Of a stretch of DNA of 64,000 bases, positions 16,925 to 22,580 are shown piece after piece. The notes under the pieces are model-generated. The model saw only the letters and a list, made by a program, of their open reading frames with translations, had not been told where the DNA came from and made no database searches. The stretch covers positions 186,001-250,000 of the forward strand of contig NZ_FOCK01000001.1 of NCBI RefSeq assembly GCF_900110085.1, given 5' to 3'. Position 1 is the first letter of the stretch; each line of letters opens with the position of its first letter. Origin of the DNA: Prevotella sp. ne3005. Its GTDB lineage: Bacteria > Bacteroidota > Bacteroidia > Bacteroidales > Bacteroidaceae. A program made the position numbers and the translations under genes.

Positions 16925-18112
16925 ATGAAACAATCAATGATGAAAAAACTCTGGGGACTGGTAGTCCTCTTTAGTCTTTCCATGTGTTTAACCTCGTGTG
17001 AAGATGTGCTCGGCCATTGGGAAAAGCCGACGCCTCCAGAATGTACCGTAACCAGTATCTCGCTGGACAAGACCAGCTTGGTGCTGTATATTGATGGCGG
17101 TGAAAATACTGCAACGTTGAAACCCACGCTCGTAGGCGATCCGGGCCTTGATCAGGTCGTCTTTAGTTCAAGACGCCCGTGGGTGGCCACTGTCGATGAG
17201 GAGACTGGCGAGGTGACGGCTGTTGATGGCGGTGAAACGACTATCACAGCCTCTATCGGGGATTTGTATGTCGACTGCGAAGTGAAGGTTTACCACAAGT
17301 TGCATGACATCAATACTGGAGATGCAAACATCCCAGCCAATGAGCAATGGGAGATCATAGGAACAAGTGACACATATAAGATTACTATTGCAGATGAGGC
17401 TACCGCCGTTCTCAATGGCGTCACCATCAACAGTACTACAGGGTCATGTATTGAGACCAGTGGAACTACCGGTTCCAACATCATCTTGGTTGACGGTACG
17501 ACGAACACCATGACCACAACACACAATGGTTCTGCTGCTATTAATACAGCCTTCGGTCCGCTCAACATCTTTGGTCAGACCGCAGGAACGGGTAAGTTGG
17601 AAGCTAATGGCGGTGCTAGCGGTGCGGGCATTGGTGGTAGTTTGAACGGTAATTTCAAGGCTATCGTAATTATGGGTGGAGAAATTGAAGCTAATGGTGG
17701 TAATGGCGCTGCGGGTATCGGATCGGGATACTTTAGTGATGCCGCTACCTCTTCTTATACTAACGGTGACATTACCATCTCGGGTGGTACAGTAACAGCC
17801 ACGGGCAAAGGTGGTGGCGCAGGTATCGGAACGGGAGAATCAGATAATGGTACGTATGCTGCATCATGCGGTAGTATTAAGATCGAGAAAACAGTTGTCA
17901 GCGTGACCGCCCAAAAAAGTACGGGTGCAAACTGCATCGGTAAAGGTTTTGGTAATGTATTACAGCACCCAATATATTTCGGCACAGAAAAAGTGACTAA
18001 CGATGATGGTGATTATACAATTACCATAACCGATGGCACTTACCCCCATAGCGATGGCGACATGACACTTGCCATCTCCGGCGACACTTGGACGCTGACG
18101 CCAACCAACTAA
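16925..18112 (+). CDS. Lipoprotein with Ig-like domain and Gly-rich beta-solenoid repeats
   Basis: 395 residues. Signal peptide with lipobox MCLTSC. Residues about 40-125 form a bacterial Ig-like (Big_2) domain: VTSISLDKTSLVLYIDGG, then WVATVDEETGEVTAVDGGETTITA. The remainder (about 135-370) is a repeat region with strand-turn units and GAGIG motifs (GASGAGIGG, GAAGIGSG, GGGAGIGTG), resembling beta-helix carbohydrate-binding or adhesin folds in Bacteroidales. It has its own promoter and is followed by a hairpin terminator. A surface role in binding is likely; the ligand is unknown. It may be distantly similar in fold to the lipoprotein at 10254-12023. Confidence 0.75.
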   Translation: MKQSMMKKLWGLVVLFSLSMCLTSCEDVLGHWEKPTPPECTVTSISLDKTSLVLYIDGGENTATLKPTLVGDPGLDQVVFSSRRPWVATVDEETGEVTAVDGGETTITASIGDLYVDCEVKVYHKLHDINTGDANIPANEQWEIIGTSDTYKITIADEATAVLNGVTINSTTGSCIETSGTTGSNIILVDGTTNTMTTTHNGSAAINTAFGPLNIFGQTAGTGKLEANGGASGAGIGGSLNGNFKAIVIMGGEIEANGGNGAAGIGSGYFSDAATSSYTNGDITISGGTVTATGKGGGAGIGTGESDNGTYAASCGSIKIEKTVVSVTAQKSTGANCIGKGFGNVLQHPIYFGTEKVTNDDGDYTITITDGTYPHSDGDMTLAISGDTWTLTPTN

Positions 18113-18163
18113 TGGTGCAGCATCTGGGTTGCGAAACAGCCCTTTTAATCATCTGAAAACAGT

Positions 18164-18191
18164 ATCCCCAGTCGTAGTCACGGCTGGGGAT
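18164..18191 (+). terminator. Hairpin terminator after lipoprotein gene
   Basis: ATCCCCAGTCG (18164-18174) pairs with CGGCTGGGGAT (18181-18191), 11 bp with one G-U, loop TAGTCA. No long T-run follows, as is common here, so termination strength is uncertain. Confidence 0.55.
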
Positions 18192-18194
18192 TAT

Positions 18195-18217
18195 TGAAAA
18201 ACCAAAATATATTTGGT
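18195..18217. repeat. Promoter-linked palindrome ACCAAAATATATTTGGT, copy 1
   Basis: The block GAAAAACCAAAATATATTTGGT occurs here and again at 22524-22545, where its TTTGG serves as the -33 element of topB. At this copy no TAnnTTTG is found at proper spacing, so it may be a stranded promoter half or a mobile short repeat. Confidence 0.55.
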
Positions 18218-18243
18218 CATCTCTCGGCTACGCTCGAGATGAC
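18216..18243. repeat. Palindromic element with GTCATCTC/GAGATGAC arms, copy A
   Basis: GTCATCTC (18216-18223) and GAGATGAC (18236-18243) are perfect inverted arms around CGGCTACG-type sequence. A related element with longer arms lies at 18935-18984, so the pair brackets the small AT-rich gene. Confidence 0.6.
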
Positions 18244-18338
18244 AAGGGGCATGGATCACGTCTGCACAATACATTTTAGCAAACAGCACCCCAAATTATA
18301 TCGACGAATGGAAAAATCTATTAAAATAGAGTTAAATA

Positions 18339-18370
18339 TTTGGCTATTTCCCCAAGAATCCGTACCTTTG
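18339..18370 (+). promoter_or_regulatory. Promoter of the 124-aa orphan gene
   Basis: TTTGG (18339-18343) and TACCTTTG (18363-18370) are 19 nt apart. The leader to ATG 18483 is about 110 nt. Confidence 0.75.
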
Positions 18371-18482
18371 CATCGTCAAAACATTGTTGAGCTTAGAAAT
18401 AATGGTATGAATAACATCACATCACATTTACACCATATTTATATAGTCTCAATATTAGATTATTAATAATAAGCATAAAGAT

Positions 18483-18857
18483 ATGGAATGCAAAAACGTA
18501 ATTTTAGATTTTGAGAGTAAGCCCGTAGATGAAACACTACAAGAGGCATACTGGAAGTATTATTTAGATCATGATAGCGCAATTCCCATTAGTGTAATGG
18601 GAGCCATGCTAGGTTCTATCAGGTGGATGGCACAATATTCAGACTTCTATTATGATGGGGGATGGCCAAATAAAAGTCATGAAGATTATAAACTGTATTA
18701 TAATGGTATTTGGCAAGACATCTTAAGTCGCAAGCAGAAAACAGAAGATGTATTTGAAAAATATTTTAGTTCGCAAATGACCACAAGACTTTCTAACAAA
18801 ATTAAGGAAGTCATAGAAATAGCCAAGTTGTTTGCACCTGAATATGCGCAATTGTGA
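18483..18857 (+). CDS. Orphan AT-rich gene of unknown function (124 aa)
   Basis: I do not recognise this protein. It is 124 residues, mixed and acidic with many aromatic residues (KYYLDHDSAIPIS, DFYYDGGWPNK, YYNGIWQDIL), without signal peptide or membrane segment, and is predicted cytoplasmic. It has its own canonical promoter and a strong intrinsic terminator, so it is a monocistronic unit. Base composition is clearly more AT-rich than the flanking lipoprotein genes, suggesting transfer. Its compact acidic aromatic make-up resembles that of many immunity proteins of polymorphic toxins, and a CdiA-CT-like gene lies 437 nt downstream, but this link is only a guess. Confidence 0.65.
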   Translation: MECKNVILDFESKPVDETLQEAYWKYYLDHDSAIPISVMGAMLGSIRWMAQYSDFYYDGGWPNKSHEDYKLYYNGIWQDILSRKQKTEDVFEKYFSSQMTTRLSNKIKEVIEIAKLFAPEYAQL

Positions 18858-18895
18858 TAAGAAAAAAGTAATTTAGTTTTTCATATATTATTGGC

Positions 18896-18932
18896 AAAAG
18901 GGGTTCACTTCAGTGATGCGCGCCCCTTTTTT
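18896..18932 (+). terminator. Strong intrinsic terminator
   Basis: AAAAGGGG (18896-18903) pairs with CCCCTTTT (18923-18930), enclosing an inner TCACT/AGTGA stem, and is followed by further T's. It ends the transcript of the 124-aa gene. Confidence 0.8.
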
Positions 18933-18934
18933 CA

Positions 18935-18984
18935 TGTCATCTCGAGCGTAGATGGTCGCCTACCCGTTGCCTTTCGAGATGACA
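18935..18984. repeat. Palindromic element with TGTCATCTCGA arms, copy B
   Basis: TGTCATCTCGA (18935-18945) and TCGAGATGACA (18974-18984) are perfect 11-bp inverted arms with a 28-nt interior. It shares GTCATCTC/GAGATGAC with copy A at 18216-18243. Confidence 0.65.
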
Positions 18985-19017
18985 AGAAACGGAAGCTAGC
19001 TGATTACTTATCGGGAT

Positions 19018-19086
19018 TCAACTGGTCAGGCCCATGCAGACTGACAGCAAAGCCATCATCATGAGGTTGGTAATCTTCTTCTTAAT
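19018..19086 (-). pseudogene. Remnant of a lipoprotein signal peptide
   Basis: Read on the minus strand from 19086, the codons give (I)KKKITNLMMMALLSVCMGLTS and then TGA at 19020-19018. This is a normal lipoprotein leader in which the start codon is ATT instead of ATG and the lipobox Cys codon has become TGA. A canonical promoter still sits upstream (19131-19162). The rest of the gene is gone; the sequence next to the stop leads to palindromic element B. An alternative view is a short peptide from the internal ATGs, but the pattern fits decay. Confidence 0.55.
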
Positions 19087-19130
19087 TTTTTAAGTTTTTG
19101 TTATTCAAATCGTTAATACTATTTCGATTG

Positions 19131-19162
19131 CAAAGATAATATAAATCGAAGATAAAACCAAA
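19131..19162 (-). promoter_or_regulatory. Canonical promoter left upstream of the dead lipoprotein leader
   Basis: On the minus strand TTTGG (19162-19158) and TATCTTTG (19138-19131) are 19 nt apart. No intact gene follows in this direction. Confidence 0.65.
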
Positions 19163-19243
19163 TAAAAACTCGATTTTTTGTTTTTGTTGAACATAATATG
19201 TCCCCACAACAACATGGGAAGAGGATAGAAAAACAATCAAATG

Positions 19244-19275
19244 TTTGGAGGAATCTGAAATAATTATTACCTTTG
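19244..19275 (+). promoter_or_regulatory. Promoter of the CdiA-CT-like gene
   Basis: TTTGG (19244-19248) and TACCTTTG (19268-19275) are 19 nt apart; the leader to ATG 19295 is about 17 nt. Confidence 0.8.
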
Positions 19276-19294
19276 CCAGCAGAAAACATATACT

Positions 19295-19915
19295 ATGACA
19301 GAAGAGCATCTTATCGAAGACGAGATATTCGAAGACGAAGTGGAGCAAATGTGGCTTGTGGCCGAGGCTCCATCGAGGGATATTGCTGAGCAATTGGCTG
19401 ATCTGCATTCCTTGAAGGGTGCGGGATTCATCAGCATGCTAAAAGAGATAACCCAGCAAAGAGCCTTTAGTCCTTTGGAGGGCGAAAGCAACATCTATAC
19501 CACTGGTGGTACGAAGGATGATGATTATGACAATCTGCTGAATGCTGCCCGCAAGGCTGTGGAGCATGGTTACAGCGTCTATATCTTGCCAAATCCAAGA
19601 GGCATCAGAACAGCCGATTTCATCTTTGAGCGAAAGGGTGTGTACAAGATGTTCGACTTAAAGACTATTTCAGGGAAGAATTCAATCGACAATCGTTTGT
19701 CGGAGTCTGTTGGACAAACTAATCGTGTGCTGCTCAACATGACTATTGACTATTCGCCTAGTACATTGGCTCGTAACATTAAACATTACTTTGAGGCAAA
19801 CTTTAATGCAAAAGAAGTTTTGGTGTTCAAGGGTAAGAAGCAATTGTCTGTAACCCGAAAGAGTTTGGAAGACAAACGGTTTTTCCAGACCTTTATTTGC
19901 CGTTACATCAAATAA
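19295..19915 (+). CDS. Stand-alone CdiA C-terminal-like nuclease domain protein (putative toxin)
   Basis: 206 residues, no signal peptide. The first 60 residues are very acidic (EEHLIEDEIFEDEVEQM). The C-terminal 120 carry the pattern GYSVYILPN..ADFIFERKG..KMFDLKTISG, then SIDNRLSESVGQTNRVLLNM. An Asp strand followed by D-x-K, with a downstream Q in a helix, is characteristic of the PD-(D/E)XK-like tRNase domain at the C-terminus of some CdiA proteins and of phage or ICE head-associated toxin domains. Here it is a separate gene with its own promoter and a shared hairpin terminator, and no delivery module is fused to it. No immunity gene is obvious. A function in RNA or DNA cleavage is inferred from the fold only. 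Confidence 0.6.
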   Translation: MTEEHLIEDEIFEDEVEQMWLVAEAPSRDIAEQLADLHSLKGAGFISMLKEITQQRAFSPLEGESNIYTTGGTKDDDYDNLLNAARKAVEHGYSVYILPNPRGIRTADFIFERKGVYKMFDLKTISGKNSIDNRLSESVGQTNRVLLNMTIDYSPSTLARNIKHYFEANFNAKEVLVFKGKKQLSVTRKSLEDKRFFQTFICRYIK

Positions 19916-19916
19916 G

Positions 19917-20025
19917 AAAAATAAATGAGCCACTTCCGAGTGACTCATTTAAAATGGAGTAGTGTCGATAAAGTCTTGCTCCCCCGCGGGATTCTGCCCG
20001 GATAGCCAGAACTTTCATTCTGACG
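19917..20025 (-). ncRNA. Candidate small RNA of about 105 nt
   Basis: A canonical promoter (20029-20060) predicts a minus-strand transcript starting near 20025 and ending after the hairpin 19950-19923, which on this strand is followed by an A/T-rich ATTTTTCTTATTT run. Its 5' end folds as GTCAGAA-TGAAAG-TTCTGGC, followed by a GC-rich CCCGCGGG palindrome. It is convergent with the nuclease gene and shares its terminator. A 36-codon frame (20018-19908, starting MKVLAIRAESRGG) overlaps it but runs through the terminator stem, so an RNA is favoured over a peptide. Confidence 0.5.
19923..19950. terminator. Bidirectional hairpin between nuclease gene and small RNA
   Basis: AAATGAG (19923-19929) pairs with CTCATTT (19944-19950), with an inner CACT-TCCG-AGTG stem. 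It is T-rich only on the minus-strand side, so it fits best as terminator of the minus-strand transcript while also closing the nuclease gene. Confidence 0.6.
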
Positions 20026-20028
20026 GTG

Positions 20029-20060
20029 CAAAGATACGAAAAAGCGAGCAAACTACCAAA
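20029..20060 (-). promoter_or_regulatory. Canonical promoter of the candidate small RNA
   Basis: On the minus strand TTTGG (20060-20056) and TATCTTTG (20036-20029) are 19 nt apart, an ideal Bacteroidetes pair, with no ordinary gene downstream. Confidence 0.75.
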
Positions 20061-20179
20061 TAAATCTCGATTTATTTTTAGTTTCGAGCGAAAGTATCTT
20101 CGGCGAAGCCAGAGATAAGAAGGAATTCAATATGTTCCAAATATTATTTATCCTGCAGGGATGCAAGCCTCGTTCTTTT

Positions 20180-20776
20180 TTACGTCTGCACAAAAGCCGT
20201 CTTCCGTCGATTCTCCTTCGGGCGCACTGCGAAGTGAATCCAGTAGCGCCCCTGCTTGCTTCGTTCGTTGAACAGTTCATCGTAATCCCGCTTCGAGCCA
20301 TCCGCGATATCCAGCAGGATACACGCATACCGAATCGCCTGCTCAATGCCCACGCATCGGATATCCACCGCACACCCCGTCAGGTGGTTACTCGTTGGCG
20401 ATCCTCCCACCGCCTTATTCACCTCCGGCGAGCGATAACCGCTCGTGATGATGATGGGCTCGTCACCCTTACAATCCCCTACTCCTTCGTAAATGAGATT
20501 ATAATTCTCGCGCAGCTCCTCCAACCAATTCTCACAGAGATTCCTCAGATTCTCAATCGCCACATGGCTGGGAATATTCTTTGCAAGCAAAGCGTCTCCT
20601 TGCGTCGCCGAGCGTTCTCCCGCCGTTTTCACACTCGTCTTCGTAACCTCCCCGAGCGTAAAGTGAGGCGATAAGCGAAGGCCATCAAGCTTGCTTGAAT
20701 GGCTGAGCGCAGCCTCACTCGGCGAAGCCAAGTGCTCGGAGAGGTGCATTGATTTATTCATTTCTACTGTTTCCAT
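20180..20776 (-). CDS. Peptidase M15 family protein (D-Ala-D-Ala carboxypeptidase/endolysin-like)
   Basis: 198 residues. The zinc-site motifs of the M15A family are present: SGYRSPEVNKAVGG, SNHLTGCAVDIR (His and Asp ligands) and RYWIHFAVRP (third His). The family cleaves peptidoglycan cross-links and is common in phage-derived modules. The start (ATG 20776, or 20761) lies just after a GTGAGTTT tandem repeat. Residues about 13-36 and 47-60 are insertions relative to the usual compact N-terminus (HFTLGEV..); their DNA (about 20590-20745) is made of CTCGGCGAAGCC-like repeats that also occur outside genes nearby. No signal peptide, so export would need lysis or another route. It lies beside the DUF4248/HU/smalltalk set, a frequent Bacteroidales neighbourhood. 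Confidence 0.85.
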   Translation of the reverse strand: METVEMNKSMHLSEHLASPSEAALSHSSKLDGLRLSPHFTLGEVTKTSVKTAGERSATQGDALLAKNIPSHVAIENLRNLCENWLEELRENYNLIYEGVGDCKGDEPIIITSGYRSPEVNKAVGGSPTSNHLTGCAVDIRCVGIEQAIRYACILLDIADGSKRDYDELFNERSKQGRYWIHFAVRPKENRRKTAFVQT

Positions 20777-20809
20777 TTTGTGAGTTTGTGAGTTTGTGAG
20801 TTGTGAGTT
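20777..20809. repeat. (TTTGTGAG)n tandem repeat, block 1
   Basis: About four 8-bp units ending TTGTGAGT, immediately upstream of the M15 gene start on the minus strand. Related blocks are at 20975-20998 (inverted) and 21162-21185 (direct). Confidence 0.7.
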
Positions 20810-20974
20810 AAATTAGCATTTGATGCCTTTTCCTGATTTAGGTAGACACTTTTCCTGAGAAAGTAGACACAGCCATGAAAAACACCGCGGTGGTTTGCCT
20901 CAGCGGCTGGAGGCGCGAAGCCTCCGAAGAGCGTCTCGGCTGCAATGTCTTGTACTAAAAACGTAGACACTGGT

Positions 20975-20998
20975 ACTCACAACTCACAAATTCACAAA
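20975..20998. repeat. Inverted copy of the GTGAGTTT repeat, block 2
   Basis: The reverse complement matches block 3 (21162-21185) at 23 of 24 bases, making a long-range inverted repeat around the A/T palindrome. Confidence 0.7.
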
Positions 20999-21078
20999 TG
21001 GTTCTGAAAAAGTGATTATGGAGGGTGAGTGAGGTGGTAGAAAGAATTGGAGGTAGAGATAATTTAATCTATTTATTA

Positions 21079-21128
21079 AATTATATATATATTAATTATA
21101 TTATAATATAATTAATATATATATAATT
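21079..21128. repeat. Perfect 50-bp palindrome made only of A and T
   Basis: Every base from 21079 pairs with its partner counting back from 21128; the centre is between 21103 and 21104 and no G or C occurs. The first arm starts AATTATATATATATTAATTA. It could extrude as a cruciform or fold as a 25-bp RNA hairpin. It is centred between inverted repeat blocks 2 and 3, upstream of the DUF4248 and HU genes. Confidence 0.9.
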
Positions 21129-21161
21129 ATTAAGAGAGAGATTGGTGAATTGAAAAAAGTA

Positions 21162-21185
21162 TTTGTGAGTTTGTGAGTTGTGAGT
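21162..21185. repeat. GTGAGTTT repeat, block 3
   Basis: TTTGTGAGTTTGTGAGTTGT and four more bases; 23/24 inverted match to block 2 and direct match to block 1. Confidence 0.7.
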
Positions 21186-21211
21186 AGCTCTAAGGGGGGG
21201 AGCGGAGTTTT

Positions 21212-21267
21212 AGTCGGAGTAAAGTCTCGGTTTACTCGGAGTAAAGTCCGAGTTTAGTCGGAGTAAT
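21212..21267. repeat. TCGGAGTAAAGTC short repeats with inner palindrome
   Basis: Several GTCGGAGTAAAGTC-like units occur in both orientations, including TTTACTC-g-GAGTAAA (21231-21245). A diverged counterpart with AGTCGGAGTTTACCC-type units lies at 54547-54590 in front of the degenerate DUF4248 copy. Confidence 0.6.
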
Positions 21268-21294
21268 CCTTAGACAAGCTCAGGGACCGAAAAG

Positions 21295-21315
21295 GGGGCG
21301 CTTTATGGGCGCCCC
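21295..21315 (-). terminator. Hairpin overlapping the DUF4248 stop codon
   Basis: GGGGCGC (21295-21301) pairs with GCGCCCC (21309-21315); the gene's TAA stop lies in the loop. On the minus strand CTTTTC follows. A related hairpin is kept at 54639-54660. Confidence 0.6.
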
Positions 21316-21530
21316 AGGTGGTGGTAGATAGTGTCTACCTCTGAAGGAAGAAACGTTCGTCGACGCTGCTTAGCGAAGCCTGAGAGGTCTGGATTTTCGC
21401 GTAAGAGTCTCTTGAACTTTTGCCAGGCAGAGCGAGGCAGAAGGAAAGGGAAATAACTCTGGGCGAGCTCCATGCGACCGATGGCCGACGATTGATTGGT
21501 GTTTTGATCGTAATGATTGGTAATAAACAT
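21303..21530 (-). CDS. DUF4248 domain protein (75 aa)
   Basis: 75 residues from ATG 21530. It has the DUF4248 pattern: GRMELAQSYFP near the N-terminus, then AWQKFKRLLRENPDLSGF and RTFLPSEVDTIYHHLGRP. The family is found in Bacteroidales, usually next to HU-related and smalltalk genes; its function is unknown and it may be DNA-associated. It has a good promoter (21562-21592) and is divergent from the HU gene. A broken second copy of this gene is at 54648-54775. Confidence 0.8.
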   Translation of the reverse strand: MFITNHYDQNTNQSSAIGRMELAQSYFPFLLPRSAWQKFKRLLRENPDLSGFAKQRRRTFLPSEVDTIYHHLGRP

Positions 21531-21561
21531 AATTGATAAATAGTATTGATTAAACGCACCA

Positions 21562-21592
21562 CAAAGATACAAAATAAAAGAGCGTTTTGCAA
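21562..21592 (-). promoter_or_regulatory. Promoter of DUF4248 gene
   Basis: On the minus strand TTG (21592-21590) and TATCTTTG (21569-21562) are 20 nt apart; leader about 30 nt. Confidence 0.65.
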
Positions 21593-21622
21593 GAAAAACG
21601 TCCAAATACCGGGCGTAAGTAC

Positions 21623-21652
21623 TCATAAGTTCACATAAGTTCACATAAGTAC
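21623..21652. repeat. 10-bp tandem repeat between divergent DUF4248 and HU promoters
   Basis: About three units of TCATAAGT/CACATAAGT flanked by AGTACT on both sides (21619-21624 and 21648-21653). It could be a regulator site array. Confidence 0.5.
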
Positions 21653-21670
21653 TCGCGCAGAGGGGTAAAA

Positions 21671-21702
21671 TTTGGAAAAAGGCATTTTATTTAGTAACTT
21701 TG
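21671..21702 (+). promoter_or_regulatory. Promoter of the HU-related gene
   Basis: TTTGG (21671-21675) and TAACTTTG (21695-21702) are 19 nt apart. The leader is long (about 118 nt) and contains AAGCTTTAAGCTTTAA repeats. Confidence 0.75.
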
Positions 21703-21823
21703 CAATGCATTCCAGAAGAGAAGATCGCAGTGCGCAGGCGGGAGGCTCGGAAGGGTTGCAAAGAGAGAACAATTAACATTAAGCTTTAAGCTTTAACCAT
21801 TAAAAAAGAAAGGAACAAAGAAA

Positions 21824-22366
21824 ATGGCAAGTGAAGTAATTGCATTTCCGGTGAATCTCCGGAAGAACAAAAACCAGTACAACGCCGGTTACGGCCAGTA
21901 CTATCCCGAGGCAGACACCAAGGAGCCTCTGAGTCTGAAGGGCTTCGCCAAGCACCTCGCTGAGCACGGAAAGCTCGTAGACTACCCCATGGCGGTGCTC
22001 GTGTTGCAGAACATCGTGGCATGTCTGAAGGAGATGGTGATCCAGGGTCAGCCCGTGAAGCTCGACGGCTTCGGAACGTTCTCGCCCAGCATCGAGAGCG
22101 ACGGCAAGAAGGCGCAGGACACGGTGGAGAAGTCGCTCAATGTGGGCATCGAGAATCTGATTGCGGGTGTACACCTGCGCTTCGTCCCCGAGAACTCGAA
22201 GGGCGAGAAGCTGACCAGTCGCGCGCTGAAGGAGGAGTGTACCTTCAAGGCCGCCTACGTGGTGGAGTCGAAGAAGAAGACCATCGACGGCAAGGAGCGC
22301 ACCTATCAGGAGAAGATTCCCATCAGCTCGTTCGCAGTAGCAACCCATCAGGAAGGAGGTGAATGA
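21824..22366 (+). CDS. HU-related DNA-binding protein
   Basis: 180 residues. The IHF/HU-like fold of the Bacteroidetes HU-related family is visible: LSLKGFAKHLAEHGKLVDYPM, then VIQGQPVKLDGFGTFSPSI, where histone-like proteins carry the conserved G-F-G-F strand. A long variable C-terminal arm follows (VVESKKKTIDGKERTYQEK). It is longer than housekeeping HU (about 90 residues). The stop TGA overlaps the upstream alternative ATG of the smalltalk gene, so translation is coupled. It probably binds or bends DNA; its link with the amidase/peptidase genes that usually accompany it is unexplained. Confidence 0.9.
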   Translation: MASEVIAFPVNLRKNKNQYNAGYGQYYPEADTKEPLSLKGFAKHLAEHGKLVDYPMAVLVLQNIVACLKEMVIQGQPVKLDGFGTFSPSIESDGKKAQDTVEKSLNVGIENLIAGVHLRFVPENSKGEKLTSRALKEECTFKAAYVVESKKKTIDGKERTYQEKIPISSFAVATHQEGGE

Positions 22367-22467
22367 TGAGTAAGAGAGAGACGTTGAAGTGGACGCTGCA
22401 GATCATAGCGTCGGTGATCACGGCAGTACTCACGGCACTGGGGGCCACCTCGTGCATGGGTATGTAG
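22366..22467 (+). CDS. Smalltalk protein (33 aa)
   Basis: A 33-residue peptide starting MSKRETLKWTLQ, with a hydrophobic stretch (IIASVITAVLTALGATS) and ending SCMGM. It matches the Bacteroidales smalltalk family found directly after HU-related genes. The start has an unusually strong Shine-Dalgarno for this group (GGAAGGAGGTGA just upstream), and ATG at 22363 is an alternative overlapping the HU stop. The hydrophobic segment followed by Cys suggests membrane insertion or a mini-lipoprotein. Function is unknown. The last 14 codons are duplicated at 54780-54821 with only synonymous changes. Confidence 0.8.
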   Translation: MSKRETLKWTLQIIASVITAVLTALGATSCMGM

Positions 22468-22474
22468 AGAGAGA

Positions 22475-22510
22475 AGGGGCAGGCGATTTGGTTCGTCTGC
22501 CCCTGTTTTT
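22475..22510 (+). terminator. Intrinsic terminator of HU-smalltalk operon
   Basis: AGGGGCAGGCGA (22475-22486) pairs with TCGTCTGCCCCT (22493-22504), 12 bp with one G-U, loop TTTGGT, followed by GTTTTTG. Confidence 0.85.
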
Positions 22511-22523
22511 GTGGGCATTTTAT

Positions 22524-22571
22524 GAAAAACCAAAATATATTTGGTTATCTTCGCACTTTTTTGTACCTTTG
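22524..22571 (+). promoter_or_regulatory. topB promoter built on the ACCAAAATATATTTGGT palindrome
   Basis: The repeat copy 2 (22524-22545) supplies TTTGG at 22541-22545; TACCTTTG is at 22564-22571, 18 nt apart. The ATG at 22581 is only 9 nt after the -7 box, so the leader is about 6 nt. Confidence 0.75.
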
Positions 22572-22580
22572 TCCCCTGAT

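Larger units (their letters stand above)
18113..18482. other. Gene-free stretch with terminator, palindromes and a promoter
   Basis: It holds the hairpin at 18164-18191, the ACCAAA..TTTGGT palindrome at 18201-18217, the GTCATCTC element at 18216-18243, and the promoter at 18339-18370. A 90-codon frame at 18194-18466 crosses all of these and shows no protein-like features, so it is not called. Confidence 0.6.
18858..19294. other. Gene-free stretch with terminator, palindrome and a dead lipoprotein start
   Basis: Contents in order: intrinsic terminator 18896-18932, palindromic element 18935-18984, decayed lipoprotein leader on the minus strand 19018-19086 with its promoter 19131-19162, and the promoter 19244-19275 of the nuclease gene. 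Nothing else is recognised. Confidence 0.6.
20777..21302. other. Repeat-rich gene-free region
   Basis: This 526-nt stretch has three blocks of GTGAGTTT-type repeats, three GTAGACAC copies (20842, 20864 and 20963 regions), the 50-bp all-A/T palindrome, and TCGGAGTAAAGTC repeats. A 68-codon minus-strand frame at 20764-20970 is not protein-like. Low coding potential throughout. Confidence 0.65.

Noticed and set aside
18194..18466. 90-codon plus-strand frame
   Set aside because: It crosses a palindrome and a canonical promoter and shows no domain or hydrophobic pattern.
19960..20025. tRNA or tRNA fragment in the GC-rich block
   Set aside because: No acceptor/T-loop pairing or GTTCRANNC-like T-loop could be built.
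20764..20970. 68-codon minus-strand frame upstream of the M15 gene
   Set aside because: Made of GTGAGTTT and GTAGACAC repeats; no protein-like features.
21603..21655. CRISPR-like array
   Set aside because: Units are 10 bp in direct contact without spacers; it is a short tandem repeat.
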